DNA of 64,000 nt from Candidatus Undinarchaeales archaeon (GTDB lineage: Archaea; SpSt-1190; JASMDC01). The DNA is taken from the NCBI GenBank assembly GCA_030753015.1, contig JASMDC010000009.1:1-64000 (forward strand), in the 5' to 3' direction. A program made the translations under genes and the position numbers. This document shows positions 15,817 through 25,033 of the stretch, in pieces. Below the pieces are notes generated by a model that was given only the letters and a program-made list of their open reading frames with translations, did not search any database and was not told where the DNA came from. Each line of letters opens with the position of its first letter. The first letter of the stretch is position 1.

Positions 15817-16461
15817 GTGGACCTCGCAGCCCTCCCGGCCGCTTTGTACACGATAGTGCTCGCCCTTGCTGCCGGTCAGGACCTGCGCACCGGTGAGATC
15901 GAAGAGCGTTTGCTCCGCGGGCTCGTGCTCGCGGGGGTCGCGGGCGCACTTGTCCACTCCTGGGACAGGACCGCGGTCCAGGTCCCCCTGCTGGTGGGCG
16001 TCGTTGCGCTCCTCCTCAACCGCGGTGGCTGGATGGGTGGGGCCGACCTTACGGCCCTGGTCGCCCTCGCTGTCGCGGCACCGGCCCATCCCATCCCCGG
16101 ATACAGCACTCCTCTGCCGTTCCCCGTGAGCGTGTTCCTGCTGGCACTGCTGCTGGCCACGGGATGGCTGGCCGTGCGGGGGACGACGGGCGTGCTCCGG
16201 TCGGGGCGATGGCAGCGGGCGGTCGCCATCACCGTGGGCGTGGCCGTGGTGCTGTGGTCCTCCTACGGCTCATGGGACCTGCTACTGCTGCTGGACCTGC
16301 TGCTGCTGGCGCTGCTCGTCCAGTACCTGGGGCGACTGGCGGAGCATGGCGGCGCACCGGACCCCTGGTCCGAGGTCAGGTTTTTACCGGTGGTACTAGT
16401 ATCGCTCCTGCTCCACCTGGCCAGCGGTGATCCTCTCGGCTGGTTTTTCGGTGTGATATGA
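15817..16461 (+). CDS. Archaeal prepilin peptidase (A24 family)
   Basis: 214 residues, about six membrane helices. The two catalytic aspartates of A24 peptidases are visible in AAGQDLRTGEIEERLL (about residues 19-34) and GGADLTALVAL (about 73-83, corresponding to the GxGD motif). These enzymes cut class III signal peptides of archaeal pilins and archaellins on the cytoplasmic side. The pilin-like N-terminus at 33404 is a possible substrate. No pilin or secretion ATPase genes are adjacent. Confidence 0.85.
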   Translation: MDLAALPAALYTIVLALAAGQDLRTGEIEERLLRGLVLAGVAGALVHSWDRTAVQVPLLVGVVALLLNRGGWMGGADLTALVALAVAAPAHPIPGYSTPLPFPVSVFLLALLLATGWLAVRGTTGVLRSGRWQRAVAITVGVAVVLWSSYGSWDLLLLLDLLLLALLVQYLGRLAEHGGAPDPWSEVRFLPVVLVSLLLHLASGDPLGWFFGVI

Positions 16462-16477
16462 GCCGGTAGCGGACCCG

Positions 16478-17017
16478 TTACTCCTCTCGCAGTACCTTCT
16501 TCGGAGGTCGAGCGTACGTTGCCGCGAACGCGATGACCATGATGATAATGAGCGGAAGATATGCTACCTTTGAACCGGACGCGGGTGGGACCTCCGTCAC
16601 GGTCACAATGGGACCTTCACTCACCCGGGTCTGTGGGTGGTCCAGCACGGCGCCCAGATAGTACCATTCCCACAGGCGGACACCGCTAAAGCAGGCAGAG
16701 CGTTCCGACGGTGGTAGGTGGGGACAGAGCGCGAGGGTATAGGTATAGTTGAACTCGGAGAGCCTCTTGAAGCAGTACCCCTTCTGAGTGATGGTGAAGT
16801 ACGCCGGACCTTTCACAGGGTCGATGTCAAAGGGACCGTCCTCGGTGAGGGTGATGTTCGAGGGGATCTTGACGGACAGCGGGCTGTCGGGAGGGAATTC
16901 CCGACACGTCCGCAACGTATCATTGTACTGCGAATCGTAATAACCCACTGCTAGGCAGAGGGAGGACAAGATGAGTACCAACGAGATGAGGGTCGCATAC
17001 CACATCACTTGTTTCAT
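16478..17017 (-). CDS. Small surface protein with membrane helices at both ends
   Basis: 179 residues. It has an N-terminal hydrophobic helix (about 7-25), an outside domain of about 120 residues with five or six Cys and several Asn-Xaa-Ser/Thr sites (SNITL, YNDTL, FNYTY), and a second helix near the C-terminus (about 150-165) followed by RPPKKVLREE. A TATA box (TATTAATA, 17045-17052) lies about 31 bp upstream. No family recognised; likely an exported, glycosylated surface protein. Confidence 0.7.
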   Translation of the reverse strand: MKQVMWYATLISLVLILSSLCLAVGYYDSQYNDTLRTCREFPPDSPLSVKIPSNITLTEDGPFDIDPVKGPAYFTITQKGYCFKRLSEFNYTYTLALCPHLPPSERSACFSGVRLWEWYYLGAVLDHPQTRVSEGPIVTVTEVPPASGSKVAYLPLIIIMVIAFAATYARPPKKVLREE

Positions 17018-17087
17018 GGTGCAGGATTGGTATCGCGGATTTCCTATTAATACTTGACACCCGTCCTACTCCTGGGGGGGGCCCATA

Positions 17088-19850
17088 TCACGAGCCGGAC
17101 CGGAGCACGCGTATTCGCGCGGCGGGGATGTCACCGGAGCGCATGACGAGTGCCGTACCTTCGTCCAGGAGCGAGTCGAGTGAAATCCGCAGGGCGCTCC
17201 TGCCCTCGAGCGAGACATCGATGTGCCGGACGGACGCGGTCGCCTTGAGCACAACATCCGTCCGGGCTGCGGACGCTGACGCTTCAACCGTGATCGGCGG
17301 GATGACCTCGGGCAGGACGGAAGAACGGGGTTCTGGACGGATGTCCACGAAGATCGTGTCCCTATCGATGTGCAAGGAGGTCCGTATGGCGCCACCTTTG
17401 ATCTTGTTGATGACATCGGATATCAACGAGAAACCGCTTTCCACATCGCTGTCATCCGTGAGCGCATTAAGGAACCAGAAGTCCCTGCCCTTGAACGCCC
17501 GCCGTACGAGAAGTGGCTCACCGTCCTCGTACCGCCAGACGACGGTAGCATCATCATGGAGAACAGGCTGTGACCTCCCGACGATCTTCGGACGTTCCGG
17601 GAGCACTCCTGCCTCGGGCTGGGTGACGACTGCCTCCACGGATCCAGTTGGCAACCGGACTGGGCTCGCCTCCCCGAGCACGCCCGCGGCCATCTCGGGG
17701 CTCGCCGAAACGTCCCCTAGGGTGAAGATGACGGCGACGCGCAGGTCCGTCGCAGGAAGGACCTCCTCGAGCTTCTGGTTCATAACGACCGCTTCCCGCG
17801 AAACGTTCGCCGTGAAGGTATTGGCCATATGGAACAGCGGGGGCATCACGCTCTCGAGAAGGATGAGGTTCGGCGGGATGTTCGAGCTGTCGAACGGAGG
17901 GCTGCCTGGGGAATGCTGTGAGATGCTCAGGTGACCCGTGCCCGGCCAGATCCGGTCCGTGTTCAGGATGAAAGACCATGCGAGACCTTCTGTGGATCCG
18001 TCGAGGGGGAGCGTCAACGAGTGTGGCGCGCTCTGCGAGAGGGAGCCTGACGTGAACATGTTGCAGGGCAGGAGCACCGAGCGGTCGTCGTTGTAGGACC
18101 GGGCGTCCGCAAGGGAGACGTGACGTGGGAACGTGATCGTGTCCCGTCTGGGGCCAACAAGGGCCTCGAAGGGACGGGGCGGGGATGGGAACAGGGGTAT
18201 GGACGTCCACATAGCCCTATCCTCGGGGGGTATGCTGCCAAGGTTGCTCTGCTCGATCGCGTCCGTGTCCCATCGCGCCAGTGTCCCGAGCCCGAGGATG
18301 ACCAGCATACATGTGATTGCGACGATGACAGAAGCTGTGCGCCGGCCTCGCTCCCTGACGACAGCATCCGATCCGATCGCGATGCATGCGGTGGGCACGG
18401 CCAGTACCAGGAACGGATAGGTCACGATCTCCATGTTCCCCCCCCAGGAGGCGAGGAGGCACATGATGATGAGCGGGGGACCCGCCCAGAGCGCAAGGGG
18501 GAGAAGTGTCCTAGGACGTTCCGACGCGAGGGTGATGAGCCCGAGGACGCCTGCCGACACGAGGAGGATACCAAACATCCGTGCCAGTGTCAGCAGCATG
18601 ATGACGCCGCCGGGGAAGGGCAGGTTCATGGGACGGACGATGTCCTCGCGGAAGGGCCAGTTAAGTGGCATGTGAGTCGTGATCTCGGTACCGAGGAGAG
18701 GGAGCCGGTGAACCAGGGGGTCCGAGGCGTACTTAAGCTCGTTGGTGAGGATGTCACCGAATAGGTACTGATGCCCGAAGAGGTAGGGGAAGAGCGCCAT
18801 GACGATGGCCGCGATGAGCGCCATGGACGACAGGGTCCGGGACGCCTTTCCCGGCTGGAAGGCCAGGAACGCAGGCAGTGCAAGAGCCGAGGCCGCCATG
18901 ATGTGGCGCACGCCGACGAGGGCGCCGAATACGAGGCCAGCGGCCATCGAGCGCCGCACAGCCCCCGGGCGCCGGTCGAGCAGGAGCGTGATGACGAGGG
19001 CCGAGAGGAGCAGACCGTACAGGTTCTCGTTGGGGGCCGTCACCGTCATGACGACGGGATTGACCATTGCTACCGTTGCCGTGATGACCGCTGGCCAGTG
19101 GCCCACCGATAACCGTCGTGAGAGGACGTACAGAGCGAGGGCGCAGAGGGCGCGTGTCAGGATAACGAAGAAGTGGACGCCCATGAAGCGCAGCGTCCCG
19201 AGGAAGGGTGTGAGGAGCACCGGGTAGCCCAGCTGAGCGTTGCGGAAGTAGGGTACCCGCATGACCATACCTCCATCGTTGATATTCTCGCGAAGTGTCC
19301 CCGGCAGGTCGACACGGAACCTGCACTGGTGGTCGTCGGGACAGGTCATCGCCATGTCCTGGGGTAGGGAACGGGGGGGTATGAGCTCCGCGATGGTATC
19401 CGCATTGAGGCGACACCGCTCGGGGAGACCGAGGAGGTATCGCACGGCATGGAAGGAACATCGGCTGTACAGCGAGTGGTACGAGGGATCGTACGCGTTC
19501 CAGTGGACGACCGAGACGAGGATGAGCATGGCAACGAGGGAGAGCACGTGGATCCTGCAGGGCATCTCGATCTGCGAGGGCCTCGCCCATCCGAACACGC
19601 GACCGAGGCCAACCGAAGAGATCGTGATGGCAAGGGCTGCCACGAGTAGGGTCCCGGTCCCGACATACCCACCAAGGATGAAGGCGAGCGTCGTCGAGAG
19701 CGTGCCAGTGGAGACGGTCCCAAGAACGAGGGTGAATAGCACGAGCTCCTCCAGACGCCGGGAACCGATCAGGAGGCGCTCGAGGGCCAGACCGGGGGCA
19801 CAAACGACGGCCGTGAGCAGAACGAGCTCGAGGCCAAGGAGGATGAGCAT
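17088..19850 (-). CDS. Large polytopic GT-C-like membrane protein
   Basis: 920 residues. About 12 membrane helices fill residues 1-500. A large luminal loop after the third or fourth helix carries Cys and Asp residues. This is followed by a soluble C-terminal half of about 400 residues outside the membrane. The layout (many helices, early acidic loop, large C-terminal domain) is that of GT-C glycosyltransferases such as PMT or AglB relatives, but no WWDYG motif is visible, so a distinct lipid-linked-sugar enzyme or unknown membrane protein is more likely. It starts 2 bases after the stop of the surface protein gene at 19853, so they form an operon. Confidence 0.6.
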   Translation of the reverse strand: MLILLGLELVLLTAVVCAPGLALERLLIGSRRLEELVLFTLVLGTVSTGTLSTTLAFILGGYVGTGTLLVAALAITISSVGLGRVFGWARPSQIEMPCRIHVLSLVAMLILVSVVHWNAYDPSYHSLYSRCSFHAVRYLLGLPERCRLNADTIAELIPPRSLPQDMAMTCPDDHQCRFRVDLPGTLRENINDGGMVMRVPYFRNAQLGYPVLLTPFLGTLRFMGVHFFVILTRALCALALYVLSRRLSVGHWPAVITATVAMVNPVVMTVTAPNENLYGLLLSALVITLLLDRRPGAVRRSMAAGLVFGALVGVRHIMAASALALPAFLAFQPGKASRTLSSMALIAAIVMALFPYLFGHQYLFGDILTNELKYASDPLVHRLPLLGTEITTHMPLNWPFREDIVRPMNLPFPGGVIMLLTLARMFGILLVSAGVLGLITLASERPRTLLPLALWAGPPLIIMCLLASWGGNMEIVTYPFLVLAVPTACIAIGSDAVVRERGRRTASVIVAITCMLVILGLGTLARWDTDAIEQSNLGSIPPEDRAMWTSIPLFPSPPRPFEALVGPRRDTITFPRHVSLADARSYNDDRSVLLPCNMFTSGSLSQSAPHSLTLPLDGSTEGLAWSFILNTDRIWPGTGHLSISQHSPGSPPFDSSNIPPNLILLESVMPPLFHMANTFTANVSREAVVMNQKLEEVLPATDLRVAVIFTLGDVSASPEMAAGVLGEASPVRLPTGSVEAVVTQPEAGVLPERPKIVGRSQPVLHDDATVVWRYEDGEPLLVRRAFKGRDFWFLNALTDDSDVESGFSLISDVINKIKGGAIRTSLHIDRDTIFVDIRPEPRSSVLPEVIPPITVEASASAARTDVVLKATASVRHIDVSLEGRSALRISLDSLLDEGTALVMRSGDIPAARIRVLRSGS

Positions 19851-19852
19851 CT

Positions 19853-21181
19853 CTATTTAGGTCGGCCCCCTTTCTCATCGGGGATCAGGAGGACGTAACC
19901 GAGGGCCACCACGGTGAGGACGCCTATGAGGGCCGCGGTGGTGTCCGTCCCTGATGTCGACGTGGGGGGTAACGGTGTCGGGACGCACTGGCCGTCCACA
20001 CACATGTCCCCCGGAGAGCAGATACCGTCCCCGCAGGACGCTCCGACAGCCCCCGCTACAGGTGAAGCATTGGTAGGCAGTGTGCGCGGGGGCACGGGGA
20101 AGTCGCCGACGACCTCGTCGTAGTTCTCGGCCAGGACGAGCGGCACCCGTCGCTCGACGTGGAAACCCGTCTCAAGACCTCCGCTTATCGTCCCTTCGCC
20201 CAGCGAATGGATTGTGCACTGGAGGCTGTACCGTCCGGCATACCAGACAATGTGGTCGGACGTCAGCACGATGGCCACCTCGACGGCGTCCTCGCCCGTT
20301 GCGGGCTGAGGGTTGCATATATCCGGGACAAGGGTGCCCGTTCCGCAGAGGTCCAGGTTGATAGCGTTGTCCTCGTTCTGCCCAACGATACGGCACTTAG
20401 CGTACCACTCCATGAAGAACGTCGTGACCTCTATGGTCGCGGTGACGCGCTCGATCTCGTCCTCCCACATGGACGGAAGACCGGTGAAAGGTGTCCCCAG
20501 CCGGATCGCCGTCATGATGCTGTTGACCTTGTTGATCTCGCCAGTCACTGGATCAGTCCAGTACACGACCTTCTCGAACGAGATGCACGTCGAGCATGCA
20601 TCGTCCCAGGACGGGCAGGGTGTGTCGTTGACGCAGACAGTGAAGTAATGTTTGCCAGGTCCGAAGAATTGAAGTGGAGCGTCGATCGATGCGCTCGTCC
20701 GCGTTGCGTCCACGGTGGCGGTTCCAAGCACAGGTGCCGTCTCGGGCGTTGAATCAACAGTGTGTCTGAATACGAACATGGTCGCGGGTGCAGTGACCTG
20801 GATGCCGTCGACGCGCAGCGTCACGGGCTCCGTGTTAAACGTAGGATTTACATGCTCCCCCGAGTTCATACCCTCGGGGATCCCCGGTTCCACACTCTCG
20901 GGGGCACAGTACTCCGAGGGGTATCCCTCAGGGCTGACCCCGCGCGGATCATCGAACCATATACAGCCGGGCAGAGACTGGCATTCCTCGGGCGATTTGA
21001 GTTGGTCGCACTGCGCCCTTTCGTTAGGATCGCGGGTAGCGGGGAGGCTCCAGACCGTGGAGATGTCCGGATCGAAGGTGATGCCGCCGGTGATCGAGAT
21101 ATTCTCCACACCCAGCGCAGGGACGGTGATGCTCATGACCATGAACAGGACGACTGCCACGGTAGAGTACGTTCGTGCCAT
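19853..21181 (-). CDS. Secreted Cys-rich protein with C-terminal membrane anchor
   Basis: 442 residues from ATG 21181. It has a signal peptide (residues 1-24, VAVVLFMVMSITVPALG), a CDQLKSPEECQSLPGCIWF Cys cluster, immunoglobulin-like regions, and a late CGDGICSPGDMCVDGQC knot. A Pro/Ser/Thr-rich linker, one membrane helix (about 414-431) and a short basic tail end the protein. The start is chosen by the TATA box 28 bp upstream; a longer frame begins at 21226 but would mask the signal peptide. First gene of an operon with the polytopic protein. Function unknown, likely cell surface. Confidence 0.75.
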   Translation of the reverse strand: MARTYSTVAVVLFMVMSITVPALGVENISITGGITFDPDISTVWSLPATRDPNERAQCDQLKSPEECQSLPGCIWFDDPRGVSPEGYPSEYCAPESVEPGIPEGMNSGEHVNPTFNTEPVTLRVDGIQVTAPATMFVFRHTVDSTPETAPVLGTATVDATRTSASIDAPLQFFGPGKHYFTVCVNDTPCPSWDDACSTCISFEKVVYWTDPVTGEINKVNSIMTAIRLGTPFTGLPSMWEDEIERVTATIEVTTFFMEWYAKCRIVGQNEDNAINLDLCGTGTLVPDICNPQPATGEDAVEVAIVLTSDHIVWYAGRYSLQCTIHSLGEGTISGGLETGFHVERRVPLVLAENYDEVVGDFPVPPRTLPTNASPVAGAVGASCGDGICSPGDMCVDGQCVPTPLPPTSTSGTDTTAALIGVLTVVALGYVLLIPDEKGGRPK

Positions 21182-21204
21182 GATAAAGGGAATACACTTC
21201 TGAA

Positions 21205-21213
21205 GTAATAAAG
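21205..21213 (-). promoter_or_regulatory. TATA box for secreted protein gene
   Basis: CTTTATTAC on the minus strand, centred 28 bp before ATG 21181. Confidence 0.6.
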
Positions 21214-21258
21214 CTCTTCTTTCCAAGGTCCCACTTCGGCGCCACCTTTCACAAACAC

Positions 21259-21266
21259 GTTTAAGG
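21259..21266 (+). promoter_or_regulatory. TATA box for tubulin/FtsZ-like gene
   Basis: GTTTAAGG centred about 27 bp before ATG 21289. It decides the start in favour of 21289 over the TTG at 21271. Confidence 0.6.
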
Positions 21267-21288
21267 TTATTTGACCCTCTTCATCCCG

Positions 21289-22419
21289 ATGGGCAAGTTC
21301 ATGAACTGTCTGACCATCGGTATCGGGCAGGCAGGGAACCTTGCCGTCAACAACCTCTACTCTTCGGGTGCATCCTCGGACGTGGAGGCGACGGTGAAGA
21401 AGGTCACCGGCGAGCGCTGGGACTACTTCCGCCCCATCCTCGTCAACACCGATGAGACAGACCTGGCCCAGGCCAAGAACATCAGCAAGAACAACAAGAT
21501 ACACGTCTCCGCTCACGGTGCTGGTGGTAAGTTCGAGTGGGGTGTGCGCATCGCTCGGGCCCACGAGGACATACTCTTCCAGCGCATCAGGGCGCTCACC
21601 GTCGAGCAGGGATTCAAGCCCAACTTCGTGTTCCTCATACACTCCCTGGGCGGTGGGACCGGTAGCGGGTTCACACCGATCATCGCCGAGATCGCCGAGC
21701 GCATCCGGTACGAGGCAGGGATGGGGGAGAACGAGTTCTCCATCGTGGACGTGCCCTTCCTCCCATTCCGCTACCAGAAGGGCGATATCGAGGACAACAT
21801 CATCCATTGCCTCAACGAGATGCTCCGCAAGGTCGATGGTGTGCTCATGGTCGACCTGGAGCACTTCTACGATCGTATCCCGCCCCAGTTCAAGCACGAT
21901 CCCAACAATCCGCTCACCGTGGACAAGCTTCTCGAGGCCGTGGACATGGACGCCATGATGGCCATCCGTCTGCTCACCGTGTTCGGCTCGGGGACATCCA
22001 GCGTAATCGAGGGACAGGTGGCGGACGTGGCCGACATCAAGGCCACCATCTCCTCGGGCGCATTCTCCGTCATCGGCGTGAACAGGACCCCTGTGGACGA
22101 CAAGGGCAACCCCTCGGTGGGCATCCCTCACCTGGTGCGCGCCACCATGGTGGAGAAGATGAGCGCCGCCTCGGACTTCAAGAAGGCAAACGGTGCCCTC
22201 CTTCTCATCAAGGGACCCAAGGCGCCCTCCATCAAGGATATGCGTACCGCCATAGACATCATCCACCAGGAGATCGGTGAGAAGACCGTCCGCGAAGCCT
22301 ATGCCATCATCCCTAACGCGGACAAGTACGAAGTGGTGCTGATCCTGGCCGGTGTGACGCTCACCCGTCTTGAGAAGATCCTCGACGATGTCGAGGAGCG
22401 TAAACAGGGGGGTAGTTGA
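21289..22419 (+). CDS. Tubulin/FtsZ-superfamily GTPase, non-canonical
   Basis: 376 residues. The GTP-binding site is clear: N-terminal IGIGQAGNLAVNNLY (about 8-22), TDETDLAQA, HGAGGKFEWG, and the tubulin signature GGGTGSGFTPII (about 121-132), then the C-terminal FtsZ-like domain with VIGVNRTPVDD. The sequence differs from standard FtsZ: the signature is followed by FTPIIAEIAE and the protein lacks the usual FtsZ C-terminal tail, suggesting an FtsZ-like/CetZ-like paralogue. Its stop abuts the GTG start of a T2SSF-type membrane protein, implying coupled translation and a membrane-linked role. A role in division, shape or pilus machinery cannot be told apart from sequence. Confidence 0.85.
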   Translation: MGKFMNCLTIGIGQAGNLAVNNLYSSGASSDVEATVKKVTGERWDYFRPILVNTDETDLAQAKNISKNNKIHVSAHGAGGKFEWGVRIARAHEDILFQRIRALTVEQGFKPNFVFLIHSLGGGTGSGFTPIIAEIAERIRYEAGMGENEFSIVDVPFLPFRYQKGDIEDNIIHCLNEMLRKVDGVLMVDLEHFYDRIPPQFKHDPNNPLTVDKLLEAVDMDAMMAIRLLTVFGSGTSSVIEGQVADVADIKATISSGAFSVIGVNRTPVDDKGNPSVGIPHLVRATMVEKMSAASDFKKANGALLLIKGPKAPSIKDMRTAIDIIHQEIGEKTVREAYAIIPNADKYEVVLILAGVTLTRLEKILDDVEERKQGGS

Positions 22420-23697
22420 GTGTTCGACGTGAACCTGGGCGGGATCGATCCCCTGCTGCTCATCCCCGTCGTCACCCTCTCCCTCGCGCTCATCGGTTAC
22501 GTGCTCGTCAAGCTGTTCGGTGGGAAGAAGCCCGCGGTGGGCTCGCAGAGCGCTCCGTCAGGTATCCAGGCATCGGAGCTAATCGACTCCTGGGGCACTA
22601 CAACAGCACCGGACAACGTATACCAAGCGACCGCTCCTGATGAGATCACGGGGAAGAAGGCGGACTTCGGTGACAAGACCCGCCTCAAGCGCGCGCTTCT
22701 CGGACCGCTGGCCGTGATGCTGTACGACCTGCTCTCCAAGGACTTCCTGCGCAGCTACCATAACAAGGTCGAGGTCGGGTACACCAAGGTCTACCCTGGC
22801 GAGAAGGAGATCGAGGTCGTCCCGCCCCGCTTCATCGGCGAGGACTTCCTGATCTTCGCGGTGGTGGGCGGCATTATCGTGTGCGCATTGGCGCTGGGCA
22901 TGGGCTATATGTTCCAGGGCGGGATGCTGGCCATGGGCTTCGCTGCTCTGGTCGGTTTCGGTTTCGGTTTCACCATGGTGTTCCTCATGCCCATCTTCAC
23001 CTTCGAGAGGCGCAAGGACGAGATCGAGGCCCACCTCCCTGACGTGCTCGAGCAGCTGTCGACCATGTCCGGGATGAAGAACATGGACGAGATCATACGG
23101 TACCTCGCCGAGACCCGACTGGGGGCCGTGTCCGAGGAGTTCGCCATCGGAAACCATATCCTCCGCCGCAACCTCAACCTCAACCTCGCTCTCGACCGCA
23201 TACGTGAGCGCTCCGAGTCCAAGACCGTGGGGCGTGTGCTCAACCTCCTCAACGAGGGGGCCAGACGCGGAGTGGACGTCTCCGACGCGGCCAAGAAGAT
23301 GGCCGAGAGCATGCGCAACAAGCATATGATCCTCCGTGAGCGCTCAGCATCACTCTCACTACAGCGCTATACACTGCTGACGGCAGCGGCCATCCTTGTG
23401 CCCCTTATCCTCGGCATCGTGTGGGGCATCTCCCAGTCCCTCTCGGGATTCGGCAGTGGCGATGCCCTGGCGGGCTCGGGTATCAAGTTCGATCCGAAGA
23501 AGGCAGAGCTGGTGCTCATGACCGTGCGTCAGGTGTTCGGTATCTATGTGGTGATCCATGCTGTCGAGGCGTCGTTCTCGGTAGCACGACAGGAGGGCGA
23601 TGTGAAGCGGGCGGTAATCTATCTGGCGCCCCTGGCCGCGATCTCGTACCTCGTGTTCGACAATGTATGCGATCTGGCCGCGACCATGTTCGTGTGA
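22420..23697 (+). CDS. T2SSF/TadC-like membrane platform protein
   Basis: 425 residues starting at GTG 22420, directly after the TGA of the tubulin-like gene. A membrane helix lies at about 9-29, a cytoplasmic segment follows, then helices at about 142-162 and 167-190. The cytoplasmic domain HLPDVLEQLSTMSGMKNMDEIIRYL to GVDVSDAAKKMAESMR is typical of the type II secretion F fold (GspF/TadC/FlaJ). Three further helices close the protein. Such proteins are membrane platforms for pilus or archaellum assembly. No partner ATPase is nearby, and pairing with a tubulin-like GTPase is unusual. Confidence 0.8.
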   Translation: MFDVNLGGIDPLLLIPVVTLSLALIGYVLVKLFGGKKPAVGSQSAPSGIQASELIDSWGTTTAPDNVYQATAPDEITGKKADFGDKTRLKRALLGPLAVMLYDLLSKDFLRSYHNKVEVGYTKVYPGEKEIEVVPPRFIGEDFLIFAVVGGIIVCALALGMGYMFQGGMLAMGFAALVGFGFGFTMVFLMPIFTFERRKDEIEAHLPDVLEQLSTMSGMKNMDEIIRYLAETRLGAVSEEFAIGNHILRRNLNLNLALDRIRERSESKTVGRVLNLLNEGARRGVDVSDAAKKMAESMRNKHMILRERSASLSLQRYTLLTAAAILVPLILGIVWGISQSLSGFGSGDALAGSGIKFDPKKAELVLMTVRQVFGIYVVIHAVEASFSVARQEGDVKRAVIYLAPLAAISYLVFDNVCDLAATMFV

Positions 23698-23716
23698 ACC
23701 GGGGCCCGACCCACGG

Positions 23717-23725
23717 TTTTATATG
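23717..23725 (+). promoter_or_regulatory. TATA box for PrsW-like gene
   Basis: TTTTATATG centred 29 bp before ATG 23750, in the 52-base gap after the T2SSF-like gene. Confidence 0.6.
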
Positions 23726-23749
23726 CTCTAGCCGCTATATCAATCCTTG

Positions 23750-24916
23750 ATGGCGATGGAGCTCTCCACGCCAGCCCTGCTCGTGCTGGCCGTCACGCCT
23801 GGCCTCTATCTCCTCTGGTACTTTTACAAGAAGGACGAGTATGAGCCCGAGCCCATGAGCCTGGTCATGAAGACCTTCGTGGCAGGTGCCGTGATGGTGT
23901 TCCCCGCCGCCCTGCTCGAATCATGGCTCATGGTGGGACCATTCCTGATCACCGAGGAGGCCGGATGGTGGTTCGTGTTCATCGCCTCATTCTTCATAAT
24001 CGGGCCCGTGGAGGAGTACTTCAAGCTCCGGGCCGTGATGAAGAACGCTTTCGACTCGCCGGAGTTCAACGAGCCAATGGACGGCATCGTGTACTGCTCC
24101 GCGGCCTCTCTGGGTTTCGCCAGCTTGGAGAACATCTTCTACGTCGTGGGCACAGGGGATGCTCTTGTGGGCATTGCCCGGGCCGTGCTCTCGGTCCCGG
24201 GTCACGCCTTCATGGGAGTGCTCATGGGGTACTGGGTCGGCAAGGCAAAGATGGAGCCCGAGAACAAGGACAAGTACATCACGATCGGTTTCCTGCTCGC
24301 GACCGTGCTCCACGGCCTCTATGACTTCCTCATCCTTTCTGGGCCCAATCCCCTGTTACTCATGTTCTTCCTCTACCTCTTCATGGGCACCCTGATCAAG
24401 CAGGGCAAGCAGGCCATCCAGGAGCACAGTGGCAACTCGCCCTTCCGGGCAGAGCTCGGCATCGGTGAGGAGGAGAATGTGCCGAGGGTGACCGACCGAC
24501 AGGCTAGCTACGAGTCCTGGCAGGAGTCGGTGAAGCCTCGCCCTGCCCGTAGGTCGGTCCCGCGCCCCGCAGCGGTCCGTGCCACCGGCCCGGCCCTCGA
24601 TGAGTGGGGTGATCCCCGGTTCTGCACCACCTGCGGACAGAACATCGAAGGCGAACGCGAGTATGTGGTGTGTGACGAGTGCGGGACCGCAGTGTGCGAG
24701 CAATGCGCAATTCTCGCTGATGACAGGGACCTGTGCCAGGCCTGCGCCAACGAGCCCGCGAACTGCGGTCAGTGCCGACGCGATATCCGGAACGACCGCG
24801 AGTACGCGGTCTGCGACTGGTGTTCAAAGTCCTTATGCACTAAATGCGCCGTCTCGGACGGCCACACTGAGCTGTGCCGTGACTGTGCTGGCTCCCTCGG
24901 GTTCGCAGCGGGATAG
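23750..24916 (+). CDS. PrsW-family membrane protease fused to zinc-ribbon pair
   Basis: 388 residues. Residues 1-215 hold about seven helices with PrsW signatures: GPVEEYFKLRAV (EExxK, about 85-96), GFASLENIFYV (about 122-132), GHAFMGVLMGYW (about 151-162) and VLHGLYDFLI (about 187-196). These glutamate/His sites are those of CPBP/PrsW intramembrane proteases. After a linker, residues 285-375 carry two Cys-rich units (CTTCGQNI, CDECGTAVCEQC, CQAC; CGQCRRDI, CDWCSKSLCTKC, CRDC), zinc-ribbon or B-box-like. The next gene encodes a single similar unit. The zinc domains probably recruit partners. Starts at 23750 or the in-frame ATG 23756 are both possible. Confidence 0.85.
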   Translation: MAMELSTPALLVLAVTPGLYLLWYFYKKDEYEPEPMSLVMKTFVAGAVMVFPAALLESWLMVGPFLITEEAGWWFVFIASFFIIGPVEEYFKLRAVMKNAFDSPEFNEPMDGIVYCSAASLGFASLENIFYVVGTGDALVGIARAVLSVPGHAFMGVLMGYWVGKAKMEPENKDKYITIGFLLATVLHGLYDFLILSGPNPLLLMFFLYLFMGTLIKQGKQAIQEHSGNSPFRAELGIGEEENVPRVTDRQASYESWQESVKPRPARRSVPRPAAVRATGPALDEWGDPRFCTTCGQNIEGEREYVVCDECGTAVCEQCAILADDRDLCQACANEPANCGQCRRDIRNDREYAVCDWCSKSLCTKCAVSDGHTELCRDCAGSLGFAAG

Positions 24917-24993
24917 ATTTCGATTTCTTAGGGTCGCTTCCCAACCAACTCGTTCCTCTTTAAGAGGCTCCGACGACAGAACAATAGTATCGT

Positions 24994-25011
24994 CCGGGGA
25001 TGATCCCCCGG
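24994..25011 (+). other. Hairpin at the 5' end of zinc-ribbon protein mRNA
   Basis: CCGGGG and CCCCGG can pair around ATGATC. A TATA-like CTCTTTAAG lies at about 24956-24964, which would start the transcript near 24990, so this hairpin would be at the very 5' end of the message. A Shine-Dalgarno-like GGAAAGGTG (25022-25030) follows. Confidence 0.45.
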
Positions 25012-25033
25012 AGGACACGTAGGAAAGGTGACC

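Noticed and set aside
17088..19850. AglB-type oligosaccharyltransferase
   Set aside because: Polytopic plus soluble layout fits, but no WWDYG motif is visible, so only a GT-C-like call is given.
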